Below, in pieces: positions 10,701 through 21,000 of a DNA stretch of 64,000 bases (its first letter is position 1; each line of letters opens with the position of its first letter). The stretch covers positions 45,695,037 to 45,759,036 of the forward strand of contig OX345636.1 in NCBI GenBank assembly GCA_947044365.1, read 5' to 3'. Origin of the DNA: Petrosia ficiformis. Its lineage: Eukaryota; Porifera; Demospongiae; Haplosclerida; Petrosiidae. The notes under the pieces are model-generated. The model was not told the origin of the DNA. It saw only the letters and a list, made by a program, of their open reading frames with translations, and did not search any database. A program made the translations under genes and the position numbers.

Positions 10701-12424
10701 ACACACATGTATATCTTGTTTTTGGCTTTTTGCTACCCACAAGCAACAGGGAAAAAAGTCATATGATTGGTTATTACCTATTGGCACTGTGTCCATGCAA
10801 ACAATGAGTATAAAACTTACTGCAAAGATGCACATTCATGGTACACTGAAATAAAGGATCAATAAATGAAATGAAAAGAACAAGTTACAAATTGCAAATG
10901 CTTAGGGCTTTATCTACACTGCAATATTATCTTGCTGTATAGAGTGGAGAAACAAGAACTTGTTGGCTGTTAGATAGAACGAATGATTTGGAATGAAATG
11001 AGGAGGAATCAGAATCATCATGAGTACAAAGAGTGCACTTACCTTAGCAGTTTTGATCATAGCAGTTTATAAAAACTGCTAAGGTAAGCGCGTTGCCATT
11101 GGCTGGCTTCTGAAATTGGATAAAAGCTCGGGGAGCCAGTCTTATATAATTATATATGTATAATGTAATTAATGATTGCGTGTAGTCGCTAAGTAATAGT
11201 GAGTACTCTATTGTAACCCATAATTATTATTACTGTGCATATTGTCCATGTCTCTACTCATCATATATGAGCATCTCAAATGAATTGAAATTATAATTTA
11301 CAAACCTCAAATTAGCACAAAATATATTGTTTGTTGTACAATGCACTTGAGTTGTTTTTTTAGTTCTTGTTAAAATACCATTTGTATTGTGACTTACAGA
11401 AACATTTCTCTCAATTGTTTTAGGTATGTTATGTTGAGAATGTGAACACTGGAATAATAGGCTATTGTAAAACTGTAGAAGAGCAGGTATGAATAGAGTG
11501 ATTGTGTTGGACCACACCCACTTATGATATTAAAAAATGTTGGAAATTTTTAGTGCCGGCCTGGGACTCGATAATGAAATATTGATAATCGTTATCGATA
11601 TATAGCACATTTAGTGATAATCAATATCGTGACCAGATATCGATTTGTACTTATGTGCATGTGCATTCAGTACAAGGCATTTGTTTTTTTGAAAAAAACA
11701 TCCTAGTAACTTTGCTTACATGTACAACTGGTTTTATATTTGGTACGTGATGATGATACCCAAATTATCTATTTTCATGCCAATTATGGGAGGTCTTTCC
11801 TGTCAATTAATTACTTCCTCTGATATTACCGATAATCAATTGATATTGGGTGCACTAATAATTGAAATTGGTGTCTCTACTGATTCCCAGCACTAGAAAT
11901 TTTATTATTCATGAACACTATACACATGTACATTGTAAACCTTTCAGGGCAGAGTGTAACGGTTGCCTATTCTATTTAGTTATCTCTTTCACTTTGTCCC
12001 TCCATCCTAAAAAATACCTATGTTCCTTTTTCAACCACACTAGGTTGAGGATACTGTAGTGGATTTCCCGATAGACTAAGACCATTCAGCATATGTAAGG
12101 TTCCTAGAAGATATAAATATAAAAGGGTAATCAAGTTATATGTCTGGGAAAATATTAGGAAGTACTTTCAATGTGTTGTTTGAAGAAGTAGTTTGTCAAA
12201 TTTCGATTAGTTTTCACAAGTTGGAGCAATACATTCAGCCATCCTCTTTACAAAGTATGTTTTTTCAGTCCCAAACAAACCATCAATTGATATACAAATT
12301 GGTGTAAATGGCATATGCTTCTCCTCACTAGCTGTCGAATATTTGTCCTTTTTCCTTCTCTTAGCCACAACAGCTTCAATAGCCACAAATTATAATTATT
12401 TGGTTTACTAAAATAATAATGCCT

Positions 12425-12481
<57 letters not shown>

Positions 12482-15400
12482 GTAATGATCTTGATACATT
12501 ATCCAGATGTCTTTAGGTGATTATGACTCTCAAGCAATTGAACATTTAATAAAGCGAGTAGAAATAGCATACACAAGTGAGTTTTCTTTAAGTTCTTCTG
12601 TTGCATGTAATGCAAAATCATTACTTGTATTCTGTTTAGTTAGAATAATCAGACTATTGCTTGTGTCTATAATGATGATATTATGGGCTACAGGGCCATC
12701 CCTATGATTGCTTTGCACAGGATTGAATCTACATGCACATGTACATGTACATGTATATATACATGTATATATACATTTATATACATTGTATTATAAGTAT
12801 ATAATTACATGTACATGTATGTTGATATTGTTTGTTGTCATTTACACAGTGCATATAATACATGTACATGTACATGTAGTTATTGAAGCTGTATCATTCC
12901 AGGGGCTATGTAATTGGCGTGATACCTAAAAGAATGTCCATTCAAGCATAAAGAAAGCTGCTTGTAGCTTTTATAGAAACTGGAACTAACAGTTGTTCTA
13001 TAGCTGAAATGTATCTTGTACAAAAACCTTTGAAAGTAAGAAGAGTGGATAATCCATAATGTTTACATGTAATAACTATAATTGACTATTGTATGAGAAA
13101 GTCAGCTATGATTAAGGAATGATAAGCAATCAAAGGGATATGTTTTCTTAATATCTAACTTTATATAAATCCTGAAAAAAGGTGTGTTCTCTATGTGACA
13201 GTTAATTCCCATGCTGGAAATAGAATAATGTAACAGGTATATCTCCCATCTAGGGTTGGGCGATATTGAAATTTAGTTTGGCTAAAGGTGCAATATGGCA
13301 ACCACTCATTGATACTGATCATACTGTATACATGTATGATAGCAAAAATAAAATCATTTTTTTAAAAGATGGCACTTCTGAGCCTTGTTTTGAGAGCATA
13401 CAGCTCAACATTTTGTTATTATAGTGCTTTTCAACTGTATATACATGTATAAGACAATATTTTGTCATTGTTGTCTGACCCAAATCATGCGATACCATTA
13501 TTGCAATGGAATAATATTGTGAAGTATGCGATATATTGAATTATTGCCCAACCCTACTCCCACCTCAGCTGTTGAAATTTTCTATTCTACTTTCTGTAGA
13601 TATATATGAAGATATTGAAGTATCTGTGTTGACACACCCTACACTGAATCAAGAAATATCAGATGACAGAAATGGTCCTTCTGCATTGAAACATTTGATA
13701 CAGCAGGTAGTACTGGTAGAATAGATGTACATGTATGTATAATTGGCATTAATGAAGGCCAATGAAATTATGAAGGCATCTGATTGAAGACACAATCAGT
13801 TTTTCTAAACTTTTAATATTAATCTTTTAAATAACCAAAAAAGCAATAAAGCACCATTAATGTGTGAGACTAACCTTCTGAGCAATTATTCTGGCCATTG
13901 TTGGTCTGTCTGATTTATAATAGTAGAACTGTTTCTATCTGTAGTACACTGTTTGCATGAAGAAACCCGAAAACAAGGTGGTAAAGATGAACAGTAATCG
14001 CCACAAAAACATCTTAATCATAGACAGGTTTAGTTTTTCTGTACACAACTATTCCTTTATTTTATCACATGTATTTACTCTCAGTAATTTTCAATGAAGC
14101 TATAATGTATATTTATTATGACTTCTCTTTTAATATAGTCATCTATACTTGGTCATATGGAGTCACGTAATCTGTTAGGCAGTAATTCTTGTTATTTGGA
14201 GTTTGGAGCTGGAAGAGGTACATGTATGTGTACATGTACATGTATTTAATTCACGTTATGTAAGTGTGCATTAACTTGATATGCAATAAAACACATATAG
14301 CACCCTTCGCAGTGCAATATGTATTTTAATGTGGCACTTGTATCACTCGGGTTTGGCCAATAAAGGTCTCGATTACATAATGCACTGGTTTCTCTCATAC
14401 ATTATGTAAATCTAGATCTACCCTCATGCCACATTACAACACTGTAATGTGGTGCTATACATTTGGAAGCTAATACATTGTACTTAACTGATTCCATTCT
14501 CTATCTATCACTATTGACTTGTTTTCATTATTTACTGATCTGTCTCTCTTTCTCTCTTTTTCAGGTAAATTATCTCATTGGATACAACAAGCACTATCAA
14601 ATGATAACACAGTTCATTATACTCTAATTGACAGAGCTAATTGCAGAAGGAAGGTACTGTCTTGTTGAACTTTAGATAATCTACATGTACATGTACATGG
14701 AGAATGGATCGAAGAATACAATGTTAATATTCAACAACCTATTCTACACATGTACATGTACATTGTACATGTACATATACATGTACAAGTACATAATTAT
14801 AGCTATTTGTTTTATCCTCCTTTTACAATGCATTTCAGTTACCAGAGCTGTTAGTTTCAACAAGCTGCTTTATTCTATAGCTTGAGCATACATTCTTTTA
14901 TGCACCACATCATTAATTCACTGAGCCCCAGAATGATATAACTCTTTAACTATGTTTATAGTACATATACAACACAAGCATATACACAAATGTAATTGTG
15001 TACATTTAGTCATGAGGCCCCTTGAACCATAAACGTTGGACTATATACTGTCTTTATTCATGATTACACTCATCATAGATGGATCTTTATCATCGTTTTG
15101 AAGAGCAAGGTCCGAAGTTTGAAAGACTTCTAATCGATATTGAACATCTTGATCTAGGTAAACAACCATTGTTGCATTGTTATTAGAGTATATTAATTAT
15201 TATTTATAATCATTACCAGCTACATGTACATGTATATAAATTGAATCTGGTTTAGATTTATATTTCTTTACAGTATTACTTAAATCAAATTATTGATAAT
15301 GCATCAATCACCTTAGTGACCTTACCTGAATACCAGATACATGTGTATGTGTATTATATACGTACAAAATCACTGAATAATGAGATGTTGTCATTTCTTA

Positions 15401-17633
15401 TTTAAACAATAATTTGTACCTATCCTAGGAATGGTCAATCACAAATACATGTACATATACATGTACACATGTATCATTATAATAAATACTGTTGTTTCGT
15501 TCCATAGAAAGATTAGAATGTCTGCAGTCTGGACAATATAAGAGAGTAATAGGAATTAGTAAGCACTTGTGTGGTGCTGCTACTGGTGAGTGAAAGAATT
15601 ATTAATTACATTACAAAAATACCAATTGTCAATAATCATGAACAAATTGATTAGTCTCTTCCCCAGTCCTCCAACGTGCGAAAAAAGGTCTCACAAACCC
15701 ACACTTCACCCATTTATGGCTTATCAGATATAGATCATGAACAATGAGAAGGTGTCCCTGTAATTGCTTTGTGTTGGCTATGATTACAGTACAAGTGTCT
15801 CAACCTTTGTACTCTGAATACTTGATCCTTGATGAAACTAACTATCTCTTTCAGTCATTACTAATGACTTCCTTGTGGGTCTGAAACTCAAAAACCTATC
15901 ATAGTTGTTTGATTTCTTACTGTTTAAAGCATCATTTCATAATGCCCCTCTGTTATACATTGTACATCTCATGTATTTTTAAAAATGAGAAGCCCATTAA
16001 TTCACTGCTCCCGGAATGACACAACTTGCAATTGCGTATGTGACAATCAAATATACAGTACCTGACTTTATTAAGTTTATATACTATAATGGGAGCTACA
16101 CTTTAATAAGGGGGTAGTCAACTGTACTTCTAAGTAGTAACTATGTACTTTAATCATAGTAATGTGTGAATCCCTTTACATTTTTATGTGATAGCATATA
16201 TAGTACTAATGTGTAATACTGTGTAGTACATTCAAAGTACGGTGTGCTTCACCCACAAAGTACACTATAGTCAATGGAAGTACAGTAAACTTAATAATGT
16301 CAGGTACTGTATATGTCATAACTATAACTATAACAAATTTGATCTGGTGGAAAGCAGTCATAGGGATGGCCCTGTGAGCCATAGATTATTATTGTTGCAA
16401 GTTAATTATTATTTGAACAATTAACTTGCAACAATTCAAGACATTTCAGCAATCCCAGTTATTAGTTGCATTTTAGGTATGGTTATAGTTAATTAACTAT
16501 TTATTTATAGTGTATAATTATATTAGTACCATAAACCTGTAATTTAGTCATGGTTTAAAGTCATAAATCTCACATTTCATACGCCTTACTTAAAGTGGTT
16601 TTGGTGATGATTAATAAGAAGCAACAAGCGATTTATGAAAACATATCTCATTTTTGTAGCATGTTGTAGTAGAATAATATTTTATGATTAACTTAAACAT
16701 TCTACTGCAATGATTTGAAATATATTTGAGCTATTAGTATTAGGTCCAAGATACTCTACAGAAAGCAATATGGATTTCTGTATCCATAAATTCCAGTAGT
16801 TTTATGATAATGTAATCTATACCTCACTAGATCTTACATTGCGTTGTCTCACCCAATACAACAAGCAACATTCATCATCACACAAAGACAGTATCCCTTC
16901 TGATATCTCCAGTGAACCTGTATCTAAACGGTGTCATACCTCATCACCTTCTCCCCTTCCTCCTCCTTCGTTACTTTCTCTTCCGCCAGTTAGTGGTATT
17001 GTAATAGCTCTTTGCTGTCATCAGCGTTGTGATTGGCAGAATTTCTTTGGTTGTGAAGTTTTATCAGAACTGGGTTTCAATTCTCTTGATTTTCACCTGA
17101 TCAGTCACATGACTAGTTGGGCGGTGTGTGGAGTTCGTCCAAGAATGGAAAAAAAGCAAGATGAAGAACAAACTGACACTAACTTGGACACAAAGCCCTT
17201 TCCTACTCGAGGAAATACTGAAGATTTAACTTCTGAGGCCAAAGACAGAACTGAGCTTCAGCACTATTGCAATACTGAGCATGAAGACAGAACTGAGTGT
17301 CAGCCATCTTGGAAGTCTGAGGACAAGTACATAACTGAGCACCAGTCCTCTTGCAATACCAAGAAAGAAGGTATTGAGGGGGAAGCCTTCTCTAGCCAGT
17401 CTTACCATAAGACTAAGAGTCAATCATCCCATGAAACTAAGGATGAGTCTACTTTTAGTGTTGGTTATATACCTCATCGTAAAGAAACAATTGGACTGAA
17501 GTGTAAAAGAATTTTAGACTATGCTCGTATTAGATATTTACGACAACATGGATATGATGCTAGACTGATTTATTATACTGACAAATCTATTTCATTGGAG
17601 AATGTTTTATTAGTCGCTGTACCTAGACAATGA
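7705..17633 (+). CDS. TRMT13: tRNA 2'-O-methyltransferase TRM13, eleven exons
   Basis: Exons: 7705-7821, 9756-9829, 10046-10112, 11424-11486, 12507-12576, 13600-13706, 14139-14217, 14565-14653, 15079-15157, 15508-15585, 16831-17633; every phase matches, giving about 541 residues (human about 480). Residues 8-33 form the TRM13 CCCH finger (RCMYF..CCRMMAIAGSVFCGEH). Residues 58-78 form a CHHC finger (C58, H64, H74, C78). YLEFGAGRGKLSHW (about 185-198) is the AdoMet site, KHLCGAATD (about 267-275) a family motif, and the end KRILDYARIRYL..YYTDKSISLENVLL is typical. The enzyme 2'-O-methylates residue 4 of the acceptor stem of certain tRNAs. The last exon carries an acidic, Thr/Glu-rich insert with imperfect repeats (about 17,155-17,450) not seen in vertebrate proteins. 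Introns are filled with transposon remnants. Confidence 0.95.
8784..9374. mobile_element. MITE with ATTGAAGGGTCC inverted ends, in TRMT13 intron 1
   Basis: Left end AATTGAAGGGTCCAATGC..CTCCCTAAGTCCG and right end CGGACTTAGAGAGATTTGCA..GGACCCTTCAATTT are inverted copies of about 35 bp. The interior (about 520 bp) is AT-rich and non-coding. I could not settle the target-site duplication. Confidence 0.7.
10345..10700 (+). mobile_element. M1-family dispersed element, 3' end lost
   Basis: Begins with CCCACAGGGCCATCCC and continues with AGTTAAGGAAGTTCCAGTAG, CAATTAATGGG, CTACAGACCAGCAGG, GTAGAAACTG and GAAAGTCAGCCATGAT. The same blocks occur in the same order in the other copies named M1 here (12685, 32720, 36440, 53966). 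The terminal CAATCATAGGGAT end is missing in this copy. It lies in TRMT13 intron 3. Confidence 0.65.
11038..11088. repeat. Perfect 17-bp hairpin in TRMT13 intron 3
   Basis: CTTACCTTAGCAGTTTT and AAAACTGCTAAGGTAAG are exact reverse complements separated by a 17-base loop. No flanking tail of T residues or coding context explains it; it may be a relic foldback element. Confidence 0.7.
12430..12482. repeat. (TAA)n microsatellite
   Basis: An almost perfect AAT/TAA trinucleotide run just upstream of the acceptor of TRMT13 exon 5 (12507). Confidence 0.95.
12685..13142 (+). mobile_element. M1-family element, both ends present, in TRMT13 intron 5
   Basis: Starts GGGCTACAGGGCCATCCC followed by TATGATTGCTTTG and ends AGCAATCAAAGGGATATG, so the termini are inverted repeats (ATCCCTATGATTGCTTTG against CAAAGCAATCATAGGGAT in the best copy). 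Internal blocks match the other M1 copies. Non-coding, about 460 bp, partly replaced by TACATG simple sequence at the 5' side. Confidence 0.7.
13251..13556. mobile_element. Short non-autonomous hAT element
   Basis: TIRs TAGGGTTGGGCGATA at the left and TTATTGCCCAACCCTA at the right, flanked by an 8-bp target duplication with one mismatch (CTCCCATC 13243-13250, CTCCCACC 13557-13564). TIR sequence and 8-bp duplication are hAT hallmarks. 306 bp, non-coding, directly upstream of TRMT13 exon 6 (13600). Confidence 0.8.
15985..16385 (-). mobile_element. Reversed M1-family copy interrupted by a Tc1-type MITE
   Basis: CCCATTAATTCACTGCTCCC at about 15992 and AGTCATAGGGATGGCCCTGT at about 16356 are reverse complements of the internal and 5'-terminal blocks of M1. 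The sequence between is the 254-bp element at 16056-16309. Lies in TRMT13 intron 10. Confidence 0.6.
16056..16309. mobile_element. Tc1/mariner-type MITE, TA target duplication
   Basis: Begins CAGTACCTGACTTTATTAAG and ends CTTAATAATGTCAGGTACTG, flanked on each side by TA. Inverted ends starting CAGT with a TA duplication are characteristic of Tc1/mariner elements. 254 bp, no coding capacity; nested in an M1 copy. Confidence 0.8.
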
Positions 17634-18081
17634 TTATATCTGTCTGTGTGTCTGTTCTTCCTTCTGTCTATTCATCCATCTGTGTGTCTGTGTGTCTATG
17701 TGTGTTGTGTCTTTGCATCTGCCTGCTACATCCTCACAAATCTTCACACATCCATTGTTTAAATCAATATAATTTTTAGTATGTATGTATGTAATTATGT
17801 ATGTGAAATGTTGTTTTATATGCAATTTAAGAATGAGATTGAAATGAAATTCACCACTGTTGAATGCAGCTAATTATATTCATTAGTGCCTTTTGCAGTA
17901 AACAAGTTTGCTGTAGTATAGGGTGTGGCTGGTTTGTGTGCAGTTACAGCATTCCAGGAAATCATTGATTCTCTTTTTCAGCTCATGGAATGACCATTAA
18001 TAGTTAAATTTTGTGAGAACTTTGTGTAACAGTGTGTTCTGAATCTTGTGTTCACTTTGGGTTTTCAGTACACCTGCTAAA
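17634..18081. other. Intergenic region between TRMT13 and NEK9-like gene
   Basis: 448 bp. The first 120 bases are a degenerate TGTC/TCTG tract in the TRMT13 3' UTR. A TTAATTGT-poor, AT-rich segment follows, then the NEK9-like 5' region. No clear TATA box or other site. Confidence 0.5.
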
Positions 18082-21000
18082 ATGGCTACAGGGTGGAGTT
18101 TGACTGACTCGCAGTCAGGATCAACTTTTCAGTCGGGTAGAGAACAGGATTCGCTTTTGCTTGAAGATTTTAGTGGAGAAGATATTGATGGACAAGGAGT
18201 GGAACTAAGCTCCTTACCTCCTTTAGTTATTGTCAGCTCGAGAGTGAAAAGATTCATGTCCTTAGTAAGACTAGCTAACCCAGGAGTTGCTGTTGTACAT
18301 TATGAGTATCAGTCCACTTCTTTGAATAAGCTGTTACAAAGTATTGGTGATATATTGAAATCAAGAAAGGCTTACAGCATAGCTTTTGTTGTGCATGGAC
18401 AACCTGGTCACTTTAAACTTAATTCGGAAAAGGTATGTTGTTTTATTAGTGTACGTTGTATTATAAAAATGATAGCGTTAATGATTAATGACCATGGCAC
18501 TGTGGTGGGTTGGAGAATTGGGACAGTCAAGTGATGTGAAAATAATGAGCCAACTATCAAACATTTTGACCTTTTTTTTTTCATCACTCTTTATCCTGTT
18601 GCAATTTACGGTCCAGTTCGAAAATTACTGGATTTTCAGACATGACTGGCCTGACACCACTGGGTTCCATAATCAGGTGACATATATACTTATATACTCT
18701 ACGTTGTATTATAGAAATGATAGCATTAATGGGTTAATGATTAATGACCATGGCATTGTGGATGGGTCGGAGAATTGGGACAGTCAAGTGGTGTGAAAAT
18801 ATTGAGCCCACTATCAGACATTTTGACCTTCTTTTTTTTCATCACTCTTTATCCTGTTGCAATTTACTTTGTACGTGGTCCAGTTCGAAAATTACTGGAT
18901 TTTCAGACATGACTGGCCTGACACCACTGGGTTCCATAATCAGGTGACATATACACTTATTGATAAAGCAAAATTGCCTACACTGGAGGATTGAATGGAA
19001 GCTAAAGATTATAATTATTATGTATATACATGTCAGATTTGTCAAAAATATTATTATCTTTATTTCAAAATCCACAGACTGTGACACTTGCAGCTATCAA
19101 AGAAGATCAAGAGTTGCAGCAATTTTTCAAAGATCTCGTTAGTAATTATCTGTATACTGGTGGAGACTTGGCTCGTATTGATATTCTCAGCTGTCCAGTT
19201 GAGCAGATACAAGAAGGGAAGCAACTGATAAAAGCTCTGTCGGAATTGATAGGAGTACCTGTTTATGCATCTGAAGTAAGTATAATTCTTTGCTATTCTT
19301 TGTATAGATATAATATATAGATCTTATCTAAATATGTATGTACTTCATGGAAGTACATCTCCTTGTATGTAACTATACTTAGTGTAGCTGGTATTTTGGA
19401 TCAAGCATACCAGCAATGTGTCACTTCTGGTATTGGGACATATGTTCTGTATAGAAATTATATAATTCTCATTTTTTAATACATCGTTATATGAAATCTT
19501 TTAAAGCTCTCATAGACGGGTAACAATGAAAGCAGGAACAGAGGAATGAGGAATGGAATGAGGAACAGAAATCAAAACATTTTTTTCCATTATATAAACA
19601 ACTACACGATTTTTTTAATGCACCTTCTGTCTGTTTTCACTCAGTTGCAATGGTTTGTGAAAAGTATTTTTATTAGTAAAACATGTCTTGCTTGTGAATT
19701 TGACAAAGAAGATGAACACTTGAAGGAAATATGGACTTGAATGCTGATGAAAGGGCTTCCTCACCATCTGTACCAATTGCATTCAGACCATCCAAGCCAG
19801 GGCTTAATTTTTTCAACTGAGAAGCAAAATAAAAATAAGTATTGCGTTTTCGATCCTAATGGATGAATGTTGGCCCTATAAACGCAGGGTGTTTACCATT
19901 TTTCAATAGTTTGTGCTCATAAGTGAATGGCGAGACGTAAAAATCTCCTAAATTAAAGGTTGGGTCTATACCTAGCACACTCCCACTGGATTGGTCTTCA
20001 CAGGCACAAAACCGTTCAATGTCATTAAATTGCTGTTCTAAACCAACATCCTTCAAGTGTTCATCTGCAACTGAGTGAAAACAGACAGAAGGTGCATTAA
20101 AAAAATTGTGTAGTTGTGTATATAATGGAAAAAAATGTAACTGAGTATTTATTTACAAATCAATTCCTCATTCCTCTGTCTGTTCACATTCAATATGACC
20201 TCAAAATTAGGATACAATGACTTTATACATAATAATTATTATAGGGTATAGTTTAATGTCACAAGGTTAATACATGATTATACTGTAACTCAATAATGAA
20301 ATGAAGTAATGGATTGAAATTTAACAAACACAAAAAAAGAGCAGGAAGGATAATTATATGAAATTTGTAAAGCTAAAAGTTTGTTGGTCAATCCAAATTA
20401 AGGTAATGGACATTTTTTTTGAGGTCATGGTGATCGAACGAGAATGACCTTTACTACTAATAAATAAGTTACACTATAACATGATTGTAGGAGATGTGTG
20501 AGCGAAAACTGCTGGACCGCAAAAGTTTTATTTGTGAACTAAGTGGTCATGCCCACCACATGTGAACTGCAGCTGATGCACGCAAATATTTTATGACAAA
20601 ATAGTTGAATTACGTCAAAACAAGAAAATTTAGGGCTATACGGTACATTAGTAATAAATGAATACCAATTGCCCAAGTATTTATAATGGGAATAACATAC
20701 ATCCTATTCATTATTGGTTATGGAATGTAGTTAATATATTCATACACATGTTTACAAGAATAGTAAAAAATGGAGTTTGCTAAATAACAATACAATTATT
20801 GCTGTTTTGATAAGCACATATGGAGCCCGAAGCCCTATTTGACACTGCACAGGTTTTTTAGGACATGATGGTGCATTTAAAATGATTATAATTATTGTCA
20901 CTAAGAGCACGTGTATTAACTCTTTATTAATTGGTTCCAGATTCTTAATGATGCACACACTAACCATTGTTGAGCCAATTTGATCCATTCACCCGTCAAA

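Noticed and set aside
12248..12499. Open frame with a poly-Tyr run on the minus strand
   Set aside because: It is the translation of the (TAA)n microsatellite.
16839..16860. Separate gene starting at the TTG/ATG near 16839
   Set aside because: It is the last exon of TRMT13, beginning at the acceptor at 16831 in the phase demanded by exon 10.
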